From Verrucomicrobiota bacterium (GTDB lineage Bacteria; Verrucomicrobiota; Verrucomicrobiia; Limisphaerales; JADJPG01), in contig JADJPG010000004.1 of NCBI GenBank assembly GCA_016713365.1, forward strand, positions 168,565 to 232,564: DNA of 64,000 nucleotides, read 5' to 3'. Made by a program: the position numbers and the translations under genes. Shown piece after piece: positions 27,015 through 35,402 of the stretch; position 1 is the stretch's first letter; the number at the start of each line of letters is the position of its first letter. Under the pieces are notes generated by a model. It worked only from the letters and a program-made list of their open reading frames with translations, made no database searches and was not told the origin of the DNA.

Positions 27015-27407
27015 TCGGCTGAACAGGTCCTCCGCTTCGGCGATAGTTCCCCAGCGTTCCCGAGAGTCTTCTGCGCTCTGATTCCTGTCCGAGTTTGTCC
27101 TCGATGACATTTTGCGCGAGGAGTTGATCACGTACCGTTACGTAGACGGCTCCAGAGGAGCGTGCGGCACGAAGATTGGAGTCCGGCAGCGAGACCAAAA
27201 CGTGCATCATTTTTTGCATCGTGGCGATTCTCGGTGTTCTGGCCGGCTCGGCTGCAGGTGATCTGCCCACAGGCGCGAGCATTCGGACGGCAGGGCTCCT
27301 GCTTAGAGACAGATGCCGCCCAAACCCGGCGGCATCCTCCCCCGCGGTAATCCCAAACTCAAAAGCCGTGCCTGGGAGAAATAGTAATCATCAATCAACG
27401 GACAACT
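27015..27407. other. Intergenic region before the HAD gene
   Basis: 393 bp with no convincing gene. A plus-strand frame opening near 27176 includes a hydrophobic stretch (IIFCIVAILGVLAGSAAG), but it runs into the HAD gene in another frame and lacks a good start, so I do not call it. The last 100 bases hold a strong hairpin and a 23-codon frame, listed separately. Confidence 0.6.
27312..27384 (+). promoter_or_regulatory. Hairpin over a 23-codon leader frame
   Basis: A perfect 9-bp stem, GATGCCGCC (27312-27320) and GGCGGCATC (27328-27336), has a 7-nt loop. It includes the ATG (27313) of a 23-codon frame ending at TAG 27382-27384, 23 nt before the HAD start. No T-run follows, so it is not a terminator. 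A leader-type control element is possible, but no known class was recognised. Confidence 0.3.
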
Positions 27408-28322
27408 ATGAAAACCGGTTACTTGATCGACATGGATGGCGTCATCTATCGCGAGAACCAGCTTATTCCTGGCGCGGTAGAATTCGTGCAGGCACTTTCC
27501 GCATCGGGCACGCCCTTTCTTTTCCTCACCAACAATTCCGCGCCCACGCCGGAAGATCTTGCGGTGCGGCTGAAGCATCTCGGGATTCACGGCCTCTCTG
27601 CGCGCCACTTTTACACGTCGGCTTTGAACACAGCGGACTTCCTGAGCGAAACCGATCCCGGCTGCACCGTTTTCGTCATTGGTGAAGGCGGACTGCTCAC
27701 CGCCTTGCACGAACGCAAAATCGCGAATGACGCGATTCGTCCGCGCTACGTCGTGGTGGGTGAAGGCATGACCACGATGGAGAAACTCGTGAAAGCCCAC
27801 GAGTGCATTGAACGCGGCGCGCGGTTGCTGGCCACGAATCCTGACAACTGGTGCCCGGTCTCCAGCGAGAAGACGCGGCCCGGAGCTGGTTCCACCGCGG
27901 CGTTTCTCGAAGCCAGCACCGGGCGTCACGCTTACTTCCTCGGCAAGCCAAACGGTTACATGTTCCACCGCGCCCGCCGCAAGCTTGCGGAGATTGCGCT
28001 CAGCGAGCCGGAACAAGTGGTGATGATTGGCGACACGATGGAGACGGATATTCGCGGGGCGATGGAGGCCGGTATGCAATCGTTCCTCGTGCTCAGCGGC
28101 TCGACGCAGCTGGAGGGTCTCGGCGATTATGTCTACCAGCCGACGCGTGTCCTCCAAACGGTGGCGGACCTTACCGAGGAAATAAAAACCGGCAAGGCCT
28201 CCGACCGCCTCAACAGTCCCGTTTACGGAACCAACGGCACGAGCGCGAAACTGGGGCAGAGACATCAGACGGACGTCTTCGCACTGCACAAGCCGAGGCC
28301 TCGTCCGGCGATGACCAAATAG
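27408..28322 (+). CDS. NagD-like HAD-IIA phosphatase
   Basis: 304 residues. HAD motif I is IDMDGVIYREN near the N-terminus, motif II is LTNNSAPTPEDL, the conserved Lys is in FLGKPNGYMF, and motif IV is MIGDTMETDIRGAMEAGM. A C2-type cap lies between motifs II and III, as in NagD and p-nitrophenylphosphatase relatives. It should hydrolyse small phosphorylated metabolites such as sugar phosphates or nucleoside monophosphates. The last 40 residues are a polar extension outside the family core. Confidence 0.9.
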   Translation: MKTGYLIDMDGVIYRENQLIPGAVEFVQALSASGTPFLFLTNNSAPTPEDLAVRLKHLGIHGLSARHFYTSALNTADFLSETDPGCTVFVIGEGGLLTALHERKIANDAIRPRYVVVGEGMTTMEKLVKAHECIERGARLLATNPDNWCPVSSEKTRPGAGSTAAFLEASTGRHAYFLGKPNGYMFHRARRKLAEIALSEPEQVVMIGDTMETDIRGAMEAGMQSFLVLSGSTQLEGLGDYVYQPTRVLQTVADLTEEIKTGKASDRLNSPVYGTNGTSAKLGQRHQTDVFALHKPRPRPAMTK

Positions 28323-28456
28323 GCCCACCATCCCGATGGAAGTGCTCGCTTCTCAAGCCGCTTTCTGCGACGCTCGATAGCACTCACAAGATAAACAGCG
28401 ACGTTCGTCTCCGCCTGTTCTCTCGCAGGTGACTGCGGCGCGCGCGCTTTCCTTCA

Positions 28457-31400
28457 ATGAAGTTCATGAATATCGAGCCAAAGACGTTCGGGCTGCCAAA
28501 GTTCGCCTCTCTCAGTTGCCTTGCCGCCGCCCTCTTCTTCACCCCAGCGAACGCGCCAGCCTCGCTTGCGACCTACGACACGGTTGTCGCCGCCGACGCA
28601 GCGGCGGGGTTGCCGACGCTCGCGCGATTAACGACGAATGCCGTGCTGACCGGCGCCAATCGAGTCGCGTTCAACTTCGGTGCGAACTCCGGCGACGTGA
28701 CGTTGGAGTTCATCCTTACCGGCAACCCTTCGTTCAGTGGTGGCTCCTACCTCGCTGTGGGCGCGAATACCGGCAGCAACCTGCGCTACGCACAGTGGGG
28801 CAACACCGGCCAGATGGGTTTCACGCAGCTTGGAGTGGCGGACTATCTCTTCACGCCCGGCGTTCCGTCGCCACAGGCGCCAGTTCACGTGGCGTACGTC
28901 TGGCAATCTGCATCGCGGACGATGCGTCTCTACTTGAACGGCTCGTTCGCGGGATCGTCGTCAGGCGTCAGCGCCGCGTTCGCAATGCCCGCGGGGCAGG
29001 GCTGGCTCGGCGGTAATCCGGGCGGCGGCGAGACAATGCAGGGAACCATCTTCCGCGTGACCGTCTATGATGACGTCATTGCGGACGACGTCATCCAGCG
29101 CCACGCCGATGCATACAACGACGTCGTGCGCGCGCCGATCATCTCATCATTCGCGGCGACGCCTTCGACGATTTTCTCGCCCGCGTCCTCGACCTTGAAC
29201 TGGTCGGTGCAGAACGCGCTGGGCATTTCCATCAACGGCTCCGATGTCACCGCGTTGCCGAGCCTGAATGTCACGCCTGCTGTTACGACCGCTTACACGC
29301 TGGTCGCGACGAACGCCGGCGGGAGTTCGACGAGCGCGGTCACCGTGGTGGTGAATCCCGCGCCCGTGATTAATAGCTTTGTTGCGAACAAGGGTTTCGG
29401 TGCGGCGGGTGAAACGATCACGTTGTCGTGGAATGCGACTTACGGACAAACCTTCAGCATCGCGCCGGGCATCGGCGATGTGACACAGGAGACCGTCGAC
29501 GGCGTGGGCAACCTCAGCTTCCAAATCGCCGCGAACACGGTTTATACGCTGACGGTCAGCAGCGCGTTCGGCACGGACACGGCGACGTATGAAGTGAAGG
29601 TCGTGCAGCCGGCAAATCATCCCGTCATCTCCGAGTTCATGGCGGACAACAACGCGACGCTGGCGGATGAGGACGGTCAGTTCTCTGACTGGATTGAGAT
29701 CTACAATCCGACCGCCGCGCCCATCAATCTCGCCGGCTATTTCCTCACGGACAACAAATCGGAACCGACCCTTTGGTCGTTCCCGAACGTGTCGCTCCCG
29801 GCAGGTGGACATCTCCTTGTCTTCGCGTCCGGCAAGAACCGCGTGAATCCTGCGGCGACGCTGCACACCAGTTTCCAACTCGACAAGACGGGTGAATACC
29901 TCGCGCTCGTCGGACCCGGCCCGGTCGTGTTGCAGGCGTTTGATCCGTATCCGGCGCAACGCGGAGACATTTCTTATGGAGTGCTCGGCGGCGATCTCTC
30001 ACTGCTCACGACAATGGGGCAGCCGACGCCTGGAACCGTGAACGACAGCGCGCCGCCGCCGCCCGCGAAGGTCGAGTTCTCCCGCGATTCCGGATTCTTC
30101 ACCGAGCCCTTCACCGTATCGCTTTCTTCGGCCACGCCGGACTCCGTCATCCGCTACACGCTGAATGGTTCCGTGCCGAGCGCAACGAACGGGTTCATTT
30201 ACAGCGCCCCGATTGCGGTCAACGGCACCACGCGGTTGCGGGCTGTGGCACTGGCATACGGACAGGCGAGCGAGCTCGCTGGAGAACGGTTCATCAAGCT
30301 CGCGCCTGATCTCGCGAACTATTCCTCCACGCTGCCGATCATGGTCATCGAGAATTTCGGTGCAGGCATCATCCCGCAGAAAGGCTGGACTGGCACGGGC
30401 GCCGGCGTGCGTCAGGTGCCGCGACAGGATGCGCTGTGGGCGACGTTTGAACGTGAAGGTGGTGCGAGCGCGTTCACGAATGCGCCACAGATGGTCAGTC
30501 GCATCGGCATTCGCGGCCGCGGCGCGTTCTCCTCCACGTGGCGACAGAAGCCTTTCAGCGTCGAGGCGCTCGATGAATCCGATGGCGAGCGAGCGGTCTC
30601 GCCGCTCGGTCTGCCGTCGCATCCCGACTGGGTGCTCTACTTCCCGGACCCGGACGCGAACAAGGATCCCGTGATGCTTTTCAACACCTTCGCCTACGAG
30701 CTGTATCAAACCTTCGGCCGCGACTTTGCGGTGAAGTTCCGCTGGGTTGAGGCGTTCATCAACGAGGACGGCGGCGACCTCAAGCTCGCGGATCGCCGTG
30801 GTGTGTATGCCATCTTCGAGAAGGTGTCGCGCGGTTCGGATCGTCTGAACTTCACGAAGCTCTCGGCGGACGGCACGAACGGCGGCTGGTTGCTGAGTTT
30901 GAATCGCATGGACCCGGAGCCGGAGAATGGTTGGCCCGCCGAGAACGGGACCACGGTGCCGCAGTTCTTCCACACCGCCGGACAAAATCGCATTCTCCAG
31001 ACGCCGCCGAACGCGCAAGTCGTCGGCGACGACGAACCGCAGCAGAGCAACGGTTACCTGAACTTCGACAACCCGAGCGGTTACAGCATCACCGCCAGCC
31101 AGCGCGCGGGCATTGAAGGTTGGTTCAAGGAATTCGAAGACGTGCTGTGGAACAACGCCATCTGGCGTGACCCGACGAACGGGTACCGCAAATATCTCAA
31201 CGCCGAGGATTTCGCCGATTACTTCCTGCTGAACACGCTCACGCGAAACGGCGATGGCCTGCTCATCAGCATGTTTCCGTGGAAGGGGGACGACAACAAA
31301 CTCCGCATGGGCCCGGCGTGGGATTACAACTGGTCGCCCTATTACATCTCTGGTGCGGACCCGACTGGCACGTTGCTGCACCGTCCCGATCGACTCTGGT

Positions 31401-34400
31401 ATCGCCGGCTCTTCGCGGACGTGGATTTCAACCAGCTCTACATCGACCGCTGGTGGCAGCATCGTCGCGGCGCGATGAGCAATGTGGGTATCGACGCGAT
31501 CATTGACGGGCAAGTCGCAGAAATCTCCACCGAGAAGGCGCTGCTCAATGGCTTCGCCAACGCCGCGCAATGGGCGACGAACATCAGCACGTTCCGCGCG
31601 TGGCTGAAGAACCGCGCCGACTGGATCGATCGGAACTACATCCGCCCACCGTTCTTCAATCAGGACGGCGGCGATGTGCCGGACGCCTTCCAGGTCACTA
31701 TCCTTGGCACCAACGGAACGATCTACTACACGATCGACGGCTCGGACCCGCGTCTGCTCGGCGGCGCGATTTCCGGTGCGGCGCAGGCGTTTCAACTGCC
31801 CTTCGCGCTCACCGCGCAGACGACCGTCAGCGCGCGCATCCGCAACGGCACGAATTGGAGCGGTCTGACCCGCGCGGTCTTCTATCCGCCGCAGGATTTG
31901 TCGAAGCTCGCCGTCACAGAGATCATGTACAACCCGCCGGCGTTCGGTGCCGTCGCCGGGAACGATCTGGAGTTTATCGAGTTCAAGAACATCGGCGCCA
32001 CGCCGCTGAATCTGGGCACGCTGACGTTCACGGCTGGCATCAACTTCACGTTCACGAACGGGACGCGGCTGTTGCCAGGCCAGTTCTTCGTGCTCGCGCG
32101 CGACAAGGCGGCATTCTCGGCGAAGTATCCGGGCGTGACGGTGAAAGGCGTTTATTCCGGCCAGCTCGACAACGCTGGCGAAACCCTCCGGCTCTCGACG
32201 GCGTTCGGGAACACCGTGCTCTCCGTCGCCTACAATGATCGCACGCCATGGCCGCTGGCTTCGGATGGTCACGGATTCTCCGCCGTGCCGCGCGTGTCTG
32301 GCGCGAGCCCGAATTCGGACAACGGCGCACACTGGCGTGCGAGCGCGAACGCGGGCGGTTCGCCCGGCGCGGATGATTCGGAGCCTACGATTCTGCCCGT
32401 GCTCGTGAATGAAGCCCTCACGCACACGGACCTTCCGGCGGTGGATTGGATCGAGGTGTTCAACCCGAACGCGAGCGACGTGAACATCAGCGGCTGGCTG
32501 CTGAGCGATGACGCCGCCGCGCCGAAGAAGTTCCGCATCCCGGACGGAACCATCATTCCGGCGGGCGGTTACCGCGTTTTCTCCGAGGCAGACTTCAACG
32601 CCAACCCATTGCTCGTCTCAACCTTCTCGCTCAGTTCGATGGGCGACTCCATCTATTTCGCCTCTGCTGATTCGAACACCAACCTCACCGGTTACAGCCA
32701 CGGCGTCACGTTCAGTGCGGCGGCGAACGGCGTGACGTTCGGACGTTACGTGAATAGCGTCGGCGAGGAACAGTTCCCGGCGCAGATTTCGCCCACGCCC
32801 AACGCCGCGAACAGCGGGCCGCGCATTGGCCCGGTGGTGCTGAGCGAGATTCACTACCATCCCGACGCTGCAGGCGATGAGTTCATCGAGTTGCGCAACA
32901 TCACGGCGAGCCCGGTCGCGCTCTTCGACTCAGCCTTTCCGACCAACACATGGCGCGTGAACGGCCTCGGCTTCACGTTGCCGCAGAACATCACGTTGCC
33001 CGCTGGCGGTGCGCTCCTTATCACGGGCATCGATCCGGTGGCGTTCCGCGCGAAGTATTCGATCGCGCCGGAAGTGAACCTGCTCGGTCCATTTGCCGGC
33101 AACTTGCAGGACAGCGGTGAGCGTCTCGAACTCCAGCGTCCCGATGCGCCGGGCACCAATGGCGTGCCTTACATCACGGTGGACGAAGTGCGCTATAACG
33201 ACCGCGCTCCGTGGCCGCCGGCGGCGGATGGCAGCGGTGCGTCGCTTCAGCGTGTGGACTTACTCGCGTATGGGAACGATCCGGCGAACTGGGAGGCGGC
33301 GATTCCGACACCCGGCGCCGAACTCGTGGTCGGACTTGCACCGGTCATCACCGCGCAACCGCAGAATGTCGCGATCCTGTCGTTCGAAAGCGCGCAGTTC
33401 TCCATTACTGCGACAGGTGCCGCGCCGCTCTTGTATCAGTGGCTCTTCAACGGCTCGCCGATTGCCGGCGCCACGAATAGCTCGCTTTCGCTGTTCAATG
33501 TGCAGCCCGGTCAGGCGGGCAATTACTCCGCCGTCGCCTTTAACCAAGCCGGCTCAGTCGTCAGTTCCGCCGCGCGACTTACGGTCAATCGCGTGCCAAC
33601 CATTCTGGCCCCACCGACAAACAGCTTCGCGCGCATCGGCTCCAATACAGTCTTCGCCGTAAGCGCGGTGGGTAATGGTCTGCTCCGTTACCAGTGGCGG
33701 TTCAACGATGTGAACATTCCGGGCGCGACGAACACCTCGCTGGTGATCACAAACACGCAGACTACGAACGCAGGCATCTACGCGGTGGCGGTGAGCGACA
33801 CGGTCGGGACGTTCGTGACGCTGCCGGTGACGCTTACCATTCTGATTAATCCGGCAATCGTCGTCGCGCCGGTCAGCCAGTCGGTCGTTGTCGGTCAGCC
33901 GGTCACGCTGAGCACAGTAGCGAGCGGAAATCCTTTGCCGTTCAACTTCGAATGGCGGCGTGGCGCGCTCAGTGTGGCGAGCAATACGGTGAACTCGTTC
34001 GAGAACTACTACAGCTTCATCGCCTCCAACAACGTGAGTACACAGAGCTACCGTGTCATCGTCCGGAACCTGGCGAATCAGGGGATTAGCGCCAATGCAC
34101 TCTGCAACGTCATCACGCTGGCCGATGCCGATCGCGACGGCATTGCGGACATTTGGGAAGCGGTCAATGGGCTCGATACGAACAACGTGGCCGATGCGGC
34201 GCTCGATTCCGACGGTGACACCATGAGCAATCGCGCGGAGTTCATCGCCGGGACGGATCCCGCCAACCCGGCGAGCTATTTGAAGATGGACTCCATCACC
34301 GCGAACGCCGGGGCCACGCTTTCCTTCGGCGCGATCTCGAACCGAACTTACTCGGTGCAATTCTCTGACTCGGTGGGAAGCGGTATGTGGTTCAAGCTCG

Positions 34401-34501
34401 GCAATGTGGCCGCGCGTAGCACCAACCGCATCGAGACAATGGTTGATTCCACCTACGCGACGAACCGGGTTTACCGGCTGGCGACGCCGGCGTTGCCGTA
34501 A
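28457..34501 (+). CDS. Giant exported LamG/LTD/CotH/Ig multidomain protein
   Basis: 2014 residues with a signal peptide (FASLSCLAAALFFTPANA). Domains in order: LamG-like (about 60-215), two short Ig-like modules (225-382), lamin-tail domain LTD (about 389-515), chitobiase-C-like sandwich (540-615), CotH kinase-like domain (about 625-1050, with MVSRIGIRGRGAFSSTWRQK and the metal/catalytic-type GPAWDYNWSP near 950), a second chitobiase-like module, LTDs near 1150, 1313 and 1457, three Ig domains (from about 1629, 1713 and 1799), a Ca-binding Asp-rich repeat (DADRDGIADIW, DSDGDTMSNRAEF), and a beta-rich C-terminal module. CotH of Bacillus phosphorylates spore-coat proteins; activity here is untested. 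Confidence 0.87.
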   Translation: MKFMNIEPKTFGLPKFASLSCLAAALFFTPANAPASLATYDTVVAADAAAGLPTLARLTTNAVLTGANRVAFNFGANSGDVTLEFILTGNPSFSGGSYLAVGANTGSNLRYAQWGNTGQMGFTQLGVADYLFTPGVPSPQAPVHVAYVWQSASRTMRLYLNGSFAGSSSGVSAAFAMPAGQGWLGGNPGGGETMQGTIFRVTVYDDVIADDVIQRHADAYNDVVRAPIISSFAATPSTIFSPASSTLNWSVQNALGISINGSDVTALPSLNVTPAVTTAYTLVATNAGGSSTSAVTVVVNPAPVINSFVANKGFGAAGETITLSWNATYGQTFSIAPGIGDVTQETVDGVGNLSFQIAANTVYTLTVSSAFGTDTATYEVKVVQPANHPVISEFMADNNATLADEDGQFSDWIEIYNPTAAPINLAGYFLTDNKSEPTLWSFPNVSLPAGGHLLVFASGKNRVNPAATLHTSFQLDKTGEYLALVGPGPVVLQAFDPYPAQRGDISYGVLGGDLSLLTTMGQPTPGTVNDSAPPPPAKVEFSRDSGFFTEPFTVSLSSATPDSVIRYTLNGSVPSATNGFIYSAPIAVNGTTRLRAVALAYGQASELAGERFIKLAPDLANYSSTLPIMVIENFGAGIIPQKGWTGTGAGVRQVPRQDALWATFEREGGASAFTNAPQMVSRIGIRGRGAFSSTWRQKPFSVEALDESDGERAVSPLGLPSHPDWVLYFPDPDANKDPVMLFNTFAYELYQTFGRDFAVKFRWVEAFINEDGGDLKLADRRGVYAIFEKVSRGSDRLNFTKLSADGTNGGWLLSLNRMDPEPENGWPAENGTTVPQFFHTAGQNRILQTPPNAQVVGDDEPQQSNGYLNFDNPSGYSITASQRAGIEGWFKEFEDVLWNNAIWRDPTNGYRKYLNAEDFADYFLLNTLTRNGDGLLISMFPWKGDDNKLRMGPAWDYNWSPYYISGADPTGTLLHRPDRLWYRRLFADVDFNQLYIDRWWQHRRGAMSNVGIDAIIDGQVAEISTEKALLNGFANAAQWATNISTFRAWLKNRADWIDRNYIRPPFFNQDGGDVPDAFQVTILGTNGTIYYTIDGSDPRLLGGAISGAAQAFQLPFALTAQTTVSARIRNGTNWSGLTRAVFYPPQDLSKLAVTEIMYNPPAFGAVAGNDLEFIEFKNIGATPLNLGTLTFTAGINFTFTNGTRLLPGQFFVLARDKAAFSAKYPGVTVKGVYSGQLDNAGETLRLSTAFGNTVLSVAYNDRTPWPLASDGHGFSAVPRVSGASPNSDNGAHWRASANAGGSPGADDSEPTILPVLVNEALTHTDLPAVDWIEVFNPNASDVNISGWLLSDDAAAPKKFRIPDGTIIPAGGYRVFSEADFNANPLLVSTFSLSSMGDSIYFASADSNTNLTGYSHGVTFSAAANGVTFGRYVNSVGEEQFPAQISPTPNAANSGPRIGPVVLSEIHYHPDAAGDEFIELRNITASPVALFDSAFPTNTWRVNGLGFTLPQNITLPAGGALLITGIDPVAFRAKYSIAPEVNLLGPFAGNLQDSGERLELQRPDAPGTNGVPYITVDEVRYNDRAPWPPAADGSGASLQRVDLLAYGNDPANWEAAIPTPGAELVVGLAPVITAQPQNVAILSFESAQFSITATGAAPLLYQWLFNGSPIAGATNSSLSLFNVQPGQAGNYSAVAFNQAGSVVSSAARLTVNRVPTILAPPTNSFARIGSNTVFAVSAVGNGLLRYQWRFNDVNIPGATNTSLVITNTQTTNAGIYAVAVSDTVGTFVTLPVTLTILINPAIVVAPVSQSVVVGQPVTLSTVASGNPLPFNFEWRRGALSVASNTVNSFENYYSFIASNNVSTQSYRVIVRNLANQGISANALCNVITLADADRDGIADIWEAVNGLDTNNVADAALDSDGDTMSNRAEFIAGTDPANPASYLKMDSITANAGATLSFGAISNRTYSVQFSDSVGSGMWFKLGNVAARSTNRIETMVDSTYATNRVYRLATPALP

Positions 34502-34504
34502 CCT

Positions 34505-35401
34505 TCAGGCGGGTTCTGCTTCCAGCGGCACGACGTCCACGGCGACGTTGAGGGCGTGGCTGCCGGCGCCGAGAATGACGCCGCGCACGGGGCTCACATC
34601 AGCGTAGTCGCGGCCCCAGCCGAGCGTGATGTGCTGCATCGAGGGGAAGATGTTGTTCGTCGGGTCCACGTCGATCCAGCCAATGCCGGGGCAGAAGAAG
34701 GAGATCCACGCGTGCGACGCATCGGAGCCGACGAGCTTTTCCTGACCGGGCGGAGGCAAAGTTTCCAAGTAACCACTGACGTAGCGTGCGGGCAATCCGA
34801 GTGCGCGGAGGCAGGCAATTTCCAAATGGGCGAAGTCCTGGCAGACACCGCGGCGTTTCTCCAACACCTCGGCGAGTGGCGTCGACACGGTGGTAGCCGT
34901 GGGGTCGAACTTGAATTCGTGATAAATGCGCGCGGTGAGATCGGTGACGGCTTCGAGAATGGGGCGGTTCGGCTCGAAGGACGGTGCCGCATACTCGGCG
35001 AACGACGGGTCCAAGGGCACGGCGGTGGAGGCGAAGGTGAACTCGGTGGCTTCGAGGACAGAGGCGGTGCGGTCGATGCGGCACATGCCGCGGACGGTTT
35101 CCCAGCCGGGCGTTTCGCCAGCTTCGGGAATGAACGCCGGGCTGATGGCGACGCGGCTGCGCGAGGTGACGCGCAGGCGGCGATGGGTGCGCTCGATGGT
35201 GGCAAAGGTGGTTTCGTTCCCGAAGTAATCAACGCGCCGGTTGGTCACGGCGGGCGCGGGCTCGACTTCGATCTCGTGCGTGATGCGGCGCTGGCGCGAG
35301 AGCGAACGCGGAGTGAGCCGCATGACGTGATGCGAGACGGTCACGGGCGCGTGGTAATCGTAAACCGTGGTGTGCGCGATCTCGAAGAGCTGGGCTTTCA
35401 T
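34505..35401 (-). CDS. Transglutaminase-like protein (Bact_transglu_N + core)
   Basis: 298 residues. An N-terminal beta domain (FEIAHTTVYDYHAPVTVSHH, the Bact_transglu_N start) precedes a transglutaminase/protease core with the triad C187 (RRGVCQDFAH), H230 (SDASHAWISF) and D246 (WIDVDPTNN). In bacteria such proteins are thought to act as peptidases or amide-transfer enzymes in the cytoplasm. It is the last gene of a six-gene run and begins 1 base after the stop of the ATP-grasp/alpha-E fusion. Its stop is 3 bp from that of the convergent CotH protein gene. Confidence 0.9.
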   Translation of the reverse strand: MKAQLFEIAHTTVYDYHAPVTVSHHVMRLTPRSLSRQRRITHEIEVEPAPAVTNRRVDYFGNETTFATIERTHRRLRVTSRSRVAISPAFIPEAGETPGWETVRGMCRIDRTASVLEATEFTFASTAVPLDPSFAEYAAPSFEPNRPILEAVTDLTARIYHEFKFDPTATTVSTPLAEVLEKRRGVCQDFAHLEIACLRALGLPARYVSGYLETLPPPGQEKLVGSDASHAWISFFCPGIGWIDVDPTNNIFPSMQHITLGWGRDYADVSPVRGVILGAGSHALNVAVDVVPLEAEPA

Positions 35402-35402
35402 C

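Noticed and set aside
27176..27685. Plus-strand frame with a hydrophobic N-terminus before the HAD gene
   Set aside because: It overlaps the HAD gene out of frame, has a TTG start without a ribosome site, and shows no conserved motif.
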